A DNA stretch of 64,000 nt from VXYL01 sp965116935 (lineage in GTDB: Bacteria > Pseudomonadota > Gammaproteobacteria > Pseudomonadales > Azotimanducaceae), in assembly GCA_965116935.1 (NCBI GenBank), contig OZ220737.1:1178001-1242000 (forward strand), in the 5' to 3' direction. Position numbers and translations under genes: made by a program. The notes under the pieces are model-generated. The model had not been told where the DNA came from. It did not search any database and was given only the letters and a program-made list of their open reading frames with translations. Of this stretch, positions 33,028 through 41,412 are shown one piece after another; position 1 is the first letter of the stretch; the number at the start of each line of letters is the position of its first letter.

Positions 33028-34188
33028 GTGGCCAACCACTCCAACAACCCCAACAAGGTAGGCAGAAACCAGCCCTGCCCTTGCGGCTCGGGTCGCAAGT
33101 ACAAGCACTGCTGTCTGGGTTCCCGCGAGATCCGACGCGAGCCTTCCGCGACGATCTCCTGGCAAACGGAGACTGCGGCTGCCACCAAGGCAATGGGCCG
33201 CGGCATGTGCTGCGCTCCCCCCGATGCCCGCCATGAATGCGTCCGCAAAATCGTCCATGCGCACACCGTTCCTCGTTCCAGCTTGGTTCACATCGCAGAG
33301 GACAGCCACGTGCTGTCCTTCGGTGCCAACGTCACGACTCTGAAGAGGCATGGCACCGCGCTCCCGCCCCAGCCCCGCGGGATTAGGAACGCATCCACCT
33401 TCACCGGCTTCTGCACCAAACACGACAACGAGATATTCGCCCCGCTCGAGAAAGCCCCGTTCACAGCCACTCGCGAACAGTGCTTTCTCTTGGCCTACCG
33501 GGCGTTGGCTAGGGAGCTCTACCTCAAGACCAATACGCGGGTGCACTACGAGAGCCGGCTGCCGCACTTCGCCAGCCAACTTGGCGTTACCCACCCACTC
33601 GTTATAGGAACGGCCACCTTCATCCAAGGCACGGCCGATGGCGAGAGGGATCTCTCATCCCACAAGCGAGACTACGATCGCTCTCTGCTCGCAGGCGATC
33701 ACTCCAGCGTCAACTCCTACATCATCCAGCTCGCGGCCCCGCCTCCAGTGATGTGTTCCGGTGCCTTCATCCCCGAACACACCTTTACCGGGAAGCCGCT
33801 AGAGCGTTTCCCCAACCGGTCTTCAACCCGCCAGACCGAAATGACCGTGTCGTCGTTTGCTGACATCCGAGGCCAAGGGTTCATCGTGTTCGCCTGGCTC
33901 GACGATCCCAAAGATTACGCCGCACAGTTTGTCGACAGTCTCAGCAACATCCCGGACCCCGGCGTAACCGGGCCGCTATTGCGTTTCATGTTCGAGTACT
34001 GCGAGAACGTCCACATCCAACCTTCTTGGTGGCGAAACCTGGCCGAACCGACTCAGCGCGCGCTCATCAGCCACATGGACATGGAGTCCGAGCTTGATCC
34101 CTTCGGCACGGGCAGAGACTTCTACTCCGCCGACGACGTCAGCTGTCCTCCTTGGTCGGTCACCCGTCGGTACTACCTTGAACTGTAG
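33028..34188 (+). CDS. SEC-C zinc-motif protein with HNH-like Cys/His cluster
   Basis: 386 residues from the GTG at 33028; the frame is open to 32866 but the conserved part starts here. Residues 14-29 (NQPCPCGSGRKYKHCC) are a SEC-C zinc motif, as in SecA tails. A second Cys/His cluster follows: ECVRKIVHAHTVPRSSL, then TGFCTKHDNEIFAPLE. The AH-V-RS and FC-HD pattern resembles a treble-clef/HNH fold, which may bind or cut nucleic acid. The long C-terminal part is unrecognised. It stands alone between a repeat element and a divergent small membrane gene. Substrate and role are unknown; the accessory setting suggests, but does not prove, a defence or mobile-element function. Confidence 0.65.
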   Translation: MANHSNNPNKVGRNQPCPCGSGRKYKHCCLGSREIRREPSATISWQTETAAATKAMGRGMCCAPPDARHECVRKIVHAHTVPRSSLVHIAEDSHVLSFGANVTTLKRHGTALPPQPRGIRNASTFTGFCTKHDNEIFAPLEKAPFTATREQCFLLAYRALARELYLKTNTRVHYESRLPHFASQLGVTHPLVIGTATFIQGTADGERDLSSHKRDYDRSLLAGDHSSVNSYIIQLAAPPPVMCSGAFIPEHTFTGKPLERFPNRSSTRQTEMTVSSFADIRGQGFIVFAWLDDPKDYAAQFVDSLSNIPDPGVTGPLLRFMFEYCENVHIQPSWWRNLAEPTQRALISHMDMESELDPFGTGRDFYSADDVSCPPWSVTRRYYLEL

Positions 34189-34469
34189 TGACGCCTCCAC
34201 TTTTCATTGCCGCCCGCACTTGCCAAGTCGCGCCTCTCCGCCAGCGGTGCCGTGGATCGCGCGCCGCATCCCGTGGTTCGAACTTGACGACACCGACACC
34301 GAGCCTCCCAAAAGTCGAGCCGTTCGCGGAGGCGATCCTCAGTCACGCCTGACGGTCGCCCTGATCGCGGCAGCCGAGCCGATCCGGGGTGCGTTCGCCG
34401 CGCCCGGCCGCCAGCCCTTCGGTCATCTCCTGCTCCGGCACCTCCCACAGGAGGTGCCGGAGCAGGACC

Positions 34470-34793
34470 TCATGCTGACCCCACGCCCAATCCCAGAACG
34501 AAGACGACCACCATGAACCCTACGACGATGTAGACCTTCGCCGCCACTCCCCAAGCCGGCTTTCGGTATTTGGTTGCGGCACGCCATGTGCCCACGACCC
34601 AGAACACGATGGCGACCACCACGGCGCTGCCGTAGGTGAACATGAACCACGGATCGCCCGATTCGAACGGCACCTGTGCAACCATCTGCACTACCGCCGG
34701 CACCGGCACACCCCAGAACCAGAACATCACGGGCAGACGTATGTCTCCGCGCCAGAACCGTCCGAAGAAGTCTCCCGTTCCATCTTCCGCCAT
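34470..34793 (-). CDS. Small inner-membrane protein
   Basis: 107 residues from an ATG at 34793 with GGAGGA upstream. Hydrophobic helices at about residues 20-40, 50-70 and 84-105, with a FWRGDIRLPVMFWFWG opening that is common in small uncharacterised membrane proteins. No functional motif is visible. It is divergent from the CBS-HEPN gene, with about 250 bp between their starts. Confidence 0.6.
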   Translation of the reverse strand: MAEDGTGDFFGRFWRGDIRLPVMFWFWGVPVPAVVQMVAQVPFESGDPWFMFTYGSAVVVAIVFWVVGTWRAATKYRKPAWGVAAKVYIVVGFMVVVFVLGLGVGSA

Positions 34794-35046
34794 GCCGCGC
34801 TCCTCCCGCGTGCACCCCTCTCGGCGTGACACGCTTTTGGTCAGGCTGCCAATCCGCCCACGTTCCGGAACTACCCTATCACCCCACGAGACAATGGCGA
34901 GCCCTATGTCGATCCCGATTGACGGATACCGGCTCGTGGCGGACACAGGGCTTCCGTCCCCCCAAACCAACAGAGGACCGGCATCTGGTGGCTTCGTAGC
35001 CTTATACTCTGGTTACTCACGCCTTCCGCCAGCAGCTTGTGGACCA

Positions 35047-36042
35047 ATGCCCGAGAAACCCGAAGATTGGCTCGACGAAATCGCACTTCGGCTACAGGCC
35101 GAACCAACCTCCACCCACGAAACCACTGGCCGCGAACTCCTCCGTCGGTTTGGGTACTCTCGCCGAGGGCGCTTGATTGTGGCGGAAATCCGCCGGGAGC
35201 TTGAACGGCGCAACTTGCGCACTGACCTTGACTTCGAGTTCGAGTGGGTCGACAACCCCATCAACATCGTCCTGGATGACCGAGGGGAAGACGCTACCGT
35301 CACCGCCCCGCCAATCGTCGACCCGACCGTCAGAGTCGATGTCCTCGCCGCTGCCCACAACGCACCAGTGTCGGTGAAGCGGGACGAACCATTGGTCAAG
35401 GCAACGACCATCATGCGAATCGAAGACTACTCGCAGCTTCCGGTCATGCCCAATCCGCACTCCGTCGATGGCGTGGTGAGCTGGAACTCGATCGGCGAGA
35501 GCCACGCCCAAGGGAAGACCCCGACAACTGTGCGCGAGTGCATGGTCGAAGCTCGCGCCATAGACATCAGTACGCCACTGGCGGATGCCACGGACCTCAT
35601 CAACCAGCACGACTACGTGCTAGTCCGCAAGAACCGGGAGATCACCGGCATAGTTACGGCAGCCGACCTGGCAACGCAGTTCAAGCAGCTCACGCACCCG
35701 TTCCTCTTGATAGGGGAAATCGAGCACCACCTGCGAAATCTCGTGCGCGACAGATTTGAGAACGATGATTTCGTCACCGTCTCTGGGGGAGATGACGGCG
35801 TAAGAGGACCCGACGACCTCACCTTTGGTGGCTACATTCGCCTGTTGCAGCCGAAAGAAGCGTGGACCAAGCTTGGTGTTGAGGCTGACCGATCAGTGTT
35901 CCTCCAACGCCTTGAGTCCGTTCGGGTGATACGCAACGACGTGATGCACTTCTCGCCTGACGCCCTTGCTGAGGGCGATACCCGTCAACTTGAGTGCATG
36001 GCCCGATTCTGCCGAACGCTCACGCCCTACGGTGCAGAGTAA
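35047..36042 (+). CDS. CBS-domain protein with C-terminal HEPN RNase-like domain
   Basis: 331 residues from the ATG at 35047; the frame runs further up but upstream residues are not protein-like. Residues 25-75 look like a small winged-helix segment (RELLRRFGYSRRGRLIVAEI). Two CBS repeats follow (about 104-155 and 160-212; TVRECMVEAR and VRKNREITGIVTAADLATQF are typical), which bind adenosyl ligands. Residues 215-331 are helical and end in R296-N-D-V-M-H301, the RX4H catalytic motif of HEPN ribonucleases, in a Swt1-like context. A nucleotide-sensing RNase is the natural reading, which would suit an antiviral or stress role. No partner antitoxin is adjacent in the same operon. Confidence 0.75.
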   Translation: MPEKPEDWLDEIALRLQAEPTSTHETTGRELLRRFGYSRRGRLIVAEIRRELERRNLRTDLDFEFEWVDNPINIVLDDRGEDATVTAPPIVDPTVRVDVLAAAHNAPVSVKRDEPLVKATTIMRIEDYSQLPVMPNPHSVDGVVSWNSIGESHAQGKTPTTVRECMVEARAIDISTPLADATDLINQHDYVLVRKNREITGIVTAADLATQFKQLTHPFLLIGEIEHHLRNLVRDRFENDDFVTVSGGDDGVRGPDDLTFGGYIRLLQPKEAWTKLGVEADRSVFLQRLESVRVIRNDVMHFSPDALAEGDTRQLECMARFCRTLTPYGAE

Positions 36043-36884
36043 GCGCCGCCGTGGAGGGGAGTATACCCCCGGGTATGTGTCGCTCTGCTCAATGAGTCCC
36101 CTGAATTGAGTTTCGCTACTGCCGCCGCGCTCGCCCCCCCCCGCGGCTCGTGCCGGCTCTGCACATCGGTCGGGATCGTGCCTCTGCAGCTGGAGGTCCC
36201 GGTTCAGATCGCGCACGCCTTGCCGACCCGTAGCTCGCGTTGTCCCGGCGCACGATATCGCCAGGTACGCTCTGCACACGTCCAGGCGCCCGTGACCGAG
36301 TTTGCCGGCCGACAACGACGACGTTTTCTTGCCAAAACGGTAAGCCGCGACGCCGGTGGTTGCCGCCGAAGCGCCGGGCACAGTTCGTCCTCGAGGATCG
36401 AGAGCGGCACGGCATTGCCGGTTCGGGCCGCACCCGGCCGCGGAATGCGGCCCGGAGCGGGTCTTGGTTTCGCTTAATTCTGATGGACAACCCACTGCCC
36501 GTCTGGGCATGCGAACCCGCGACGAAAGTGCGCTGTCGGATTGCTTGCCGCCGCTGGCCCGCATGCCGCCTTGGCGCCCCGTCACTACCGGACTCCGCCG
36601 CCCGAAGGGCGCCGCCGGAGGTAGTGACGGGGGCGCAGGCCGCAGAATGCTGCCAGTCCGGCTTGCGGAGCCTCAGCCGAACGAGCAAGCGGCCCTTCTG
36701 GGCCGTTGTCCCGTGCCGGGCGCGGATGAGTTTCGCTACGGGCTGCTTGAAGTTTCGCGGAGTTCAACCCATGCGCGCACCGCGCAGGAAGTCCGGCTCG
36801 AAGCGCTGAAAGCGGGTTCCTGGCGTCGTCCGGCGCGTGCACCGCACGCCGACGGAGTGGCGCGAGATCGTGGCGCTGAGCTCT
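36043..36884. other. Gene-free stretch with repeat element
   Basis: No credible gene. It contains a block at 36478-36577 shared with the 32.2 and 32.65 kb regions, then repeat copy 2. An in-frame run of short ORFs here has low-complexity products. Confidence 0.55.
36578..36631. repeat. CCCGTCACTACCGGA inverted-repeat element, copy 2
   Basis: Left arm CCCGTCACTACCGGA, right arm GGTAGTGACGGG. The perfect pairing covers 12 bases. The left-flanking block TTGCCGCCGCTGGCCCGCAT is nearly identical to that of copy 1. It lies between the CBS-HEPN gene and the secreted coiled-coil gene. Confidence 0.75.
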
Positions 36885-37571
36885 TCAGTCTGGAACGCTG
36901 ACAGGTAGTGCCCGAGGCTCCGGCGCCACCGATTCGAGCCTCTGAACGAACGCCTTAACCGCATCCAGCGTCGCGGACAATTGCACGCCCACATCGATAG
37001 CGGTCTCCGCTCCATGCACCAACCACTGTCCGATCGATTTCTTGTTCTTGCATCGAGTTCCAGCATTCCGAAACACGGCTTGGTAGGCGGTAATCGTCGC
37101 TTCGTACGCGTCATAGAAATCAATCACTGACTTAACCATCGGGAAGTACGTCGCCCTCATCGGATTGATGTACCTCTGCAGCAGTTGCCTGTCGTAGTCC
37201 CGGCCCTGCGCCTCCTCCACGTCGACGCGCGCCACTTTGACCACTCCGTGAAACACCTCTAGCCGCGTTCGGTGCAACTCAGTCTCTGCGCGCTTCATCT
37301 CGGCCTCCTTCCTCACCCCTTCAAGCGTCTTCACGTCCGCGCTCATTTCGTCGGTGGTCTTGCCGAACGCGACACAAACCGCCCAGGCATGCTCAGCAAC
37401 CGAATGCGCCCGCGTGACATTACGGGCTCGGGCCTCAGCATCTCGTAGCTCTCCCTCAAGCTCAATAAGCTCGCCCCCCAGCTTGCCGAGGTCTTCAGTG
37501 ACCCACTCAAGAGTTTGGCCATTGACGCTGACCGCACAAATCACCGTGACCGCCGAAATGAGCCTGAACAC
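36885..37571 (-). CDS. Secreted helical coiled-coil protein, unknown function
   Basis: 228 residues. A short signal peptide (MFRLISAVTVICAVSVNGQ) is followed by a long charged helical stretch, likely coiled coil, at about residues 30-125 (GELIELEGELRDAEARARNV; EGVRKEAEMKRAETELHRT), then a less regular end with a Tyr-rich segment. No enzyme motif. It is the only gene of this orientation between two repeat elements. The codon pattern is less GC-biased than that of the core genes, consistent with transfer. Function unknown. Confidence 0.6.
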   Translation of the reverse strand: MFRLISAVTVICAVSVNGQTLEWVTEDLGKLGGELIELEGELRDAEARARNVTRAHSVAEHAWAVCVAFGKTTDEMSADVKTLEGVRKEAEMKRAETELHRTRLEVFHGVVKVARVDVEEAQGRDYDRQLLQRYINPMRATYFPMVKSVIDFYDAYEATITAYQAVFRNAGTRCKNKKSIGQWLVHGAETAIDVGVQLSATLDAVKAFVQRLESVAPEPRALPVSVPD

Positions 37572-37954
37572 TTCAGTTCCTCCAACCTAGCAACACCTCC
37601 GCAGCCTACCATCGGGGACCACTCCGGCGAATCCACCTTGCGCCTGCCGCACTCGCGGAAGACAGTAAGACACGCCACACGACTCTCGAGCCTTCCTCAA
37701 TCGCTAGGTCGGTGCCTTGGATCGAGAGACTCCCGCCACAACGCCACACCCGCCAGTCAATCCGGCGTCCACCGCACCGCTACAGACGCCAGGCCGACGG
37801 GTCGCTGCCTCGATATGTCCCGGCTGGCGCGAAAGACGAAACGCCGAAAGCCCGAACTCCTCGCAGAAGGCGGCTGCCACCACTGCGAACTGCGCTTGGG
37901 GCCAAGGTTAGCGTCCCTGCGCGTCAGCGCATCGCGCGCGAGGCAGCCGCGGGT
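37572..37954. other. Intergenic, nothing recognised
   Basis: No gene or repeat of the described families is supported. Short frames on the plus strand are probably chance. Confidence 0.5.
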
Positions 37955-38332
37955 TTACGGCTCGAAATCCCTCGGGCTCAGGCCTAAGTCGGCCACGGGA
38001 ATCAAATGGACTCGTTCACATCGGGTGCAAACTGCGTGAATTGCGGGGACTGAGACTCCGTCCCTGTCTGTCCGTGAGACGCGAGGCCGTACATTGACCG
38101 TAATGTCTGTCGCATCGCACTCACAGAACCGTTTGAGGCGCGCTCGGATGTTGCTTCGATCCGAAGGCGATAGCACGTCAGGGTCACCGCCCCACATAAA
38201 TCGACCCTCCGCCATTTTGGTCAGCTTCTGTACCGGTAACTGCGCTACGACGTACGTCCCAGTCGCATGAATCGCCTCAGCTGCCGACGCCTTGTCCGCC
38301 TGTCGCCTCAGTGAGCTTCCTGATTGCGTCAA
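37955..38332 (-). CDS. Hypothetical protein, third gene of three-gene operon
   Basis: 125 residues. A middle segment (KMAEGRFMWGGDPDVLSPSDRSN) and a Cys-bearing end (CECDATDIT; AVCTRCERVHLIPV, a C-x2-C pair) suggest a small zinc-binding protein. It overlaps the preceding gene by 56 bases, so its real start may be a later codon. The operon order is 38793-39161, 38277-38756, then this gene. Not recognised. Confidence 0.5.
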   Translation of the reverse strand: MTQSGSSLRRQADKASAAEAIHATGTYVVAQLPVQKLTKMAEGRFMWGGDPDVLSPSDRSNIRARLKRFCECDATDITVNVRPRVSRTDRDGVSVPAIHAVCTRCERVHLIPVADLGLSPRDFEP

Positions 38333-38756
38333 GGGAGTTCCTAAGGCCCGCTTTCTCCTTCCTCAAGCCTTCGTTCTCGTCCTCAAGGAACTTCCCCTTC
38401 GCCTTCAGAAGAACCTCAGCGTCGTGCAACCGATTCGTGACATCCTGCAGCCGCTTAGGCGCCGTACCTCCCTTGCCAACTGATCCGCATGAGCTACTTG
38501 AGCGATGGGCATTCTCGTACTCCGTCAACAGATCCACCAATTGATCGAACGGACAGTGCCTCAGGACTTCCGCGACGAAACCCGCTATCGTGTCAGCGCC
38601 GATCCCCAGCTTCTCCGCGTGGTACTTGAAACGCCCTTTGATCCCCGGCCCCTCGATCTGCCGAAGCGTGCCAAGACACGGCATGAATTCGGGATGGAGC
38701 TTTCGGAGCCACCCAGGGTCGTCGGCACCCCCTGGCGTACTCAACCTCCTGATCAT
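38277..38756 (-). CDS. Hypothetical protein, second gene of three-gene operon
   Basis: 159 residues. The N-terminal half (GIKGRFKYHAEKLGIGADTI; AEVLRHCPFDQLVDLL) looks like a small helical domain. The C-terminal ~60 residues (VTNRLHDAEVLLKAKGKFLE, then ENEGLRKEKAGLRNSLDAIR) are a clear coiled coil with a heptad of Leu. It starts 36 bases after the first gene. A protein-protein bridging role is plausible; no family is recognised. Confidence 0.55.
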   Translation of the reverse strand: MIRRLSTPGGADDPGWLRKLHPEFMPCLGTLRQIEGPGIKGRFKYHAEKLGIGADTIAGFVAEVLRHCPFDQLVDLLTEYENAHRSSSSCGSVGKGGTAPKRLQDVTNRLHDAEVLLKAKGKFLEDENEGLRKEKAGLRNSLDAIRKLTEATGGQGVGS

Positions 38757-38792
38757 TGCTTCTCCTTCTCTGGCAGTTCTGCAATCGGGCTT

Positions 38793-39161
38793 TCAGTCGT
38801 CACCACTGTCTTGATCCAATTCTTCCTCGATCATCTCCCAAAGTCCGTCCTCGTCCTCCAGGTCTAGATCCGTCTCCTCTTGGAACCTCTTGAATGTGTA
38901 TGCCCGCACGCCTTCGAGTGACGCGAGGCGAACGACGCATAACGACGAGTTGACCTCGATCAGTGCAAGTCCGTAGTCGTCCAGGTATCGACGCACGTTG
39001 TCCAGGAATGCTGTCCTCAGGTGCTGCCGACGCCCCACATGTCGCAGCGTCATTCGCGAGATCTTCATCCTCGCCTTGCCCCGTTGCAGGAACATCGCGA
39101 TCAGGATCGCCGCCGCATGCGAATCTGCCGGCTGCTTCGGGTGCGGTCTACCTTGCCTCAT
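38793..39161 (-). CDS. Hypothetical basic/acidic protein, first gene of three-gene operon
   Basis: 122 residues from the ATG at 39161 (MRQGRPHPKQPADSHAAAIL), with GGAGG eight bases upstream; an in-frame TTG at 39191 is weaker. A helical N-terminal domain is basic (ARMKISRMTLRHVGRRQHLR, winged-helix-like) and ends with VNSSLCVVRLASLEGVRAYT; the C-terminus is strongly acidic (DLDLEDEDGLWEMIEEELDQ). A nucleic-acid-binding regulator with an acidic tail is suggested. A leader ORF overlaps its start and a good sigma-70 promoter lies about 70 bases upstream. Confidence 0.6.
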   Translation of the reverse strand: MRQGRPHPKQPADSHAAAILIAMFLQRGKARMKISRMTLRHVGRRQHLRTAFLDNVRRYLDDYGLALIEVNSSLCVVRLASLEGVRAYTFKRFQEETDLDLEDEDGLWEMIEEELDQDSGDD

Positions 39162-39201
39162 TGGGACAGCCTCCGCCCAATTGGCTGGCAATTGCGTTCA
39201 T
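39148..39201 (-). CDS. 17-residue leader peptide ORF
   Basis: ATG at 39201 with GGAG five bases upstream; it encodes MNAIASQLGGGCPNEAR and stops 14 bases inside the next gene, overlapping its start codon in another frame. Its placement between promoter and first gene suggests coupled translation or attenuation. The peptide has no repeated amino acid typical of biosynthetic attenuators. Confidence 0.45.
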   Translation of the reverse strand: MNAIASQLGGGCPNEAR

Positions 39202-39232
39202 GCGTACTCCAATTTCAAGTCGAGAAGACCGA

Positions 39233-39261
39233 ATATTAGATAAAATCCACGATTTTCTCAA
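39233..39261 (-). promoter_or_regulatory. Sigma-70 promoter of the three-gene operon
   Basis: On the minus strand the -35 box TTGAGA (39261-39256) and the -10 box TAATAT (39238-39233) are 17 bases apart, each one base from consensus. The A+T-rich surroundings stand out sharply from the GC-rich window. The leader ORF begins about 32 bases below the -10 box. Confidence 0.8.
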
Positions 39262-39464
39262 TAGACTAGGCCATCGCACTGGCGGTGTCCCGCTGATCCC
39301 GGCGTCAACCTCCCCAAGCGCGTGACCGGGCCGTGGACATTGAAGTGGTATTCGACCGATTCCCGGAACCGCGAAATCTCCAACTCGGACATTCGATTCT
39401 CGAAATCTTGCATACGGACAGGCCGTCCCTGAATGTCGACTCCTGCGGATTGCTCATCGTCCAC
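39258..39464 (-). CDS. Possible small ORF, uncertain
   Basis: 68 residues from a GTG, with MQDFENRMSELEISRFRESV as the most protein-like part (alternative ATG start at codon 18). Its stop falls in the -35 box of the promoter below it. No clear ribosome site and no recognised family. It could be a remnant. Confidence 0.3.
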   Translation of the reverse strand: MDDEQSAGVDIQGRPVRMQDFENRMSELEISRFRESVEYHFNVHGPVTRLGRLTPGSAGHRQCDGLVY

Positions 39465-39872
39465 AGTTCAGCGAAATGGTAGGTCTTCTACTTGCCGCAT
39501 CTCACGTTCGCCGTTTCGAGCACACGATCGTCACTAGGGTCGAGCACCGAGTCGCCCGGCGAAGGCGGCATCACGCCGGATTGCCGATGCGGCGTGGACG
39601 GTACGCCGTGTCAACTCCTTGCCGGCCACGTCGCCAGGGGGGACCGAGTGATGTGAGGCATCAAGGCGCGTTCACCGCCCCAGCACTGAACTTTCGCCGG
39701 ATCACATGCCGCCACTGATCCCATGGCGCTGGCGCCCCGTCACTACCGGATCGCCGCCAACCCGTCACGGCAAGCGGCTTCGCCAATCCACCTTCGCCAC
39801 AGCTAAGAGTCCGTAGTGACGGGACGCGGGCGCGCAACGATGTCCAGCTCCTCGCCAAACTACCAATGCACG
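39465..39872. other. Gene-free stretch with repeat element
   Basis: No gene supported. It contains repeat copy 3 at 39736-39823 and a weak palindrome near 39565-39595. Confidence 0.5.
39736..39823. repeat. CCCGTCACTACCGGA inverted-repeat element, copy 3
   Basis: Left arm CCCGTCACTACCGGA, right arm TCCGTAGTGACGGG (one base lost). The left flank GCCGCCACTGATCCCATGG is a diverged form of that of copies 1 and 2. The orientation is the same as the others. Confidence 0.7.
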
Positions 39873-40200
39873 ATGCCTGCCACCGACACCTGCCCGGAAT
39901 GCGGTCAGCGCTTCAGAGACCCGCTCCACTCCCTGACCACGGGAGAGCCGTCAACCCGCACGATTGCGAAGGCAAGATCATCGTGTGCAGCTGCGGCGTC
40001 CTGCTTGCGGTCGCCGGACTCGACGCCGATGACCGCCGCTTCCTCCGCGTTGCCACCGAAGGCGACCTCGAAGCGCAGTCGATCGACGACCGCCGGCGCT
40101 TCAAGGTAGCGAGCCGGGTGATCCCGCAGGCACCGGACGGACTTACGGCGATGCAGCCGCGCGCGCTCATAACCGACGCGCGTTCGACGCCGGGACATGA
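39873..40200 (+). pseudogene. Possible zinc-ribbon protein gene, frameshifted
   Basis: One frame begins MPATDTCPECGQRFRDPLHS. A second, joined by a one-base shift near 39945, continues HDCEGKIIVCSCGVLLAVAG and then DDRRFLRVATEGDLEA. Together they would form a small protein with CxxC and CxC pairs. As it stands, the gene is broken or misread. Weak evidence. Confidence 0.3.
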
Positions 40201-40308
40201 AGCGCCACGGCAGCGCACGTTGCCGTCCGGCATCCCTGGTGCGCCAGAAAACCGCCTTCCGGGTCGCGGCGGCCCGTGGCGTCCCCTAAACTGCGCGACC
40301 TTTCCGCC

Positions 40309-40605
40309 ATGCCATCACCGGAGCCCGCCTTGGAGATTTACGTCGGAAACCTGCCCTACAGCGCCACCGAAGACGACCTGCACAGCCACTTTACCCCTCA
40401 CGCCGACGTCGCCTCGGTGCGCCTAGTCACCGACCGCGACACGGGAAGACCGCGGGGCTTCGCCTTCGTCACCATCGAGTCGGAGAGCGCCGCCCGGGAC
40501 GCCATCCGCGCCCTCGACGGCCAGCCGATGGACGGCCGCCCCCTGCGCATCAACGAGGCCCAGGAGCGCCGACGGGCACGTTGGCCCGCACCCGACCGAC
40601 GCTGA
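40309..40605 (+). CDS. RNA-recognition-motif (RRM) protein
   Basis: 98 residues from the ATG at 40309; a GTG at 40276 is possible. A single RRM domain is complete: RNP-2 IYVGNLPYS, helix DDLHSHFTPHADV, RNP-1 GRPRGFAFVTI, and the closing AIRALDGQPMDGRPLRINEA. The short basic tail is Arg-rich. Bacterial single-RRM proteins are small RNA chaperones, often cold- or stress-induced. It stands alone; upstream DNA is a broken gene. Confidence 0.85.
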   Translation: MPSPEPALEIYVGNLPYSATEDDLHSHFTPHADVASVRLVTDRDTGRPRGFAFVTIESESAARDAIRALDGQPMDGRPLRINEAQERRRARWPAPDRR

Positions 40606-40779
40606 CTGCCTATCCCAACCGGTTCCCACCGATCACCACGCCGGAAGCCCGCGAAACGACTCCTCCCGCCCCATGGCCTCCACTGGAGGACGATCCGTCC
40701 GGCGGACGTTGACCGCTCGGGCGCCGCCGGCGTCTCGGTGTACACACCATGGGCCTGGACAGCCCCGAACGCGGGTTCA

Positions 40780-40860
40780 CGGCCCTCTACACCGGCCAGT
40801 CCGGAACCGTCCGGCGACGCGCGCGCCAGCACACCAATGGCGGGAGCGCCAGAGCAGGTC
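40780..40860 (+). pseudogene. Possible GIY-YIG nuclease remnant
   Basis: The frame reads TALYTGQSGTVRRRARQHTN and then GGSARA, which matches the first half of a GIY-YIG nuclease domain (YxGxTxxLxRRxxxHNxGxxxxA). The rest of the domain is not found in this frame, and only degraded sequence follows. A short relic at best. Confidence 0.35.
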
Positions 40861-41104
40861 CGTGGCTTCAGCCCGCCAGCCGCTTGCGTCCCTTGGCCCG
40901 CGACCCGGCCGAAAGGTGGACCGCCGCATACCGGGTGGGTCCTGTTCTGCCGGTCTTCCCGTGAGGTCTGGATGACGATCCCAACTTCCAACCATCCAAC
41001 CGCCCTGCCACGCACGGTCGTCCCGCCACAGAACCACTAACTCTGTCAGTAACCCCTCATGGACACACGCGATGAATTGTAGTTAAATCATAACGTTGAG
41101 CGCA

Positions 41105-41330
41105 GTTCCCCTCGGACAAGCCCTCCCCTACGAGGAATGCGTTGAAACGCACCGGTGGATTCGCACGGGCCTCGTAGTCCCCGCCCGTCCTGAATGCATC
41201 GACGAACTCGACACGGGACGGGACAAGCCCGTCCCCTACGAGGAATGCGTCGAAACGCACCGACGGGTCCGCACGGGCCTCGTAGGGGCGGGGCTTGTCC
41301 CCGCCCGTCTTGAATTCGACACGAGGAATT
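41105..41330. repeat. GGGGCGGGGC-family repeats in tandem and inverted array
   Basis: At least three palindromic ends, GACAAGCCCGTCCCCTACGAG and its inverse CTCGTAGGGGCGGGGCTTG, alternate with a shared spacer (GAATGCGTYGAAACGCACCG). Two inverted pairs follow one another. It lies upstream of the metal-uptake cassette. Confidence 0.7.
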
Positions 41331-41337
41331 CATCGAG

Positions 41338-41392
41338 GCACAGCAGTTCGCGTATGCGAACTGCCAACGCGCCCGACAGGGCGCGCCGGGAC
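41338..41392. repeat. Double-hairpin repeat, copy 4
   Basis: CAGTTCGCGTATGCGAACTG followed by GCGCCCGACAGGGCGC. The first palindrome has a variant centre compared with copies 1-3. It directly follows the preceding repeat array. Confidence 0.75.
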
Positions 41393-41412
41393 GAGTCAAG
41401 CTCGTCCCCTAC

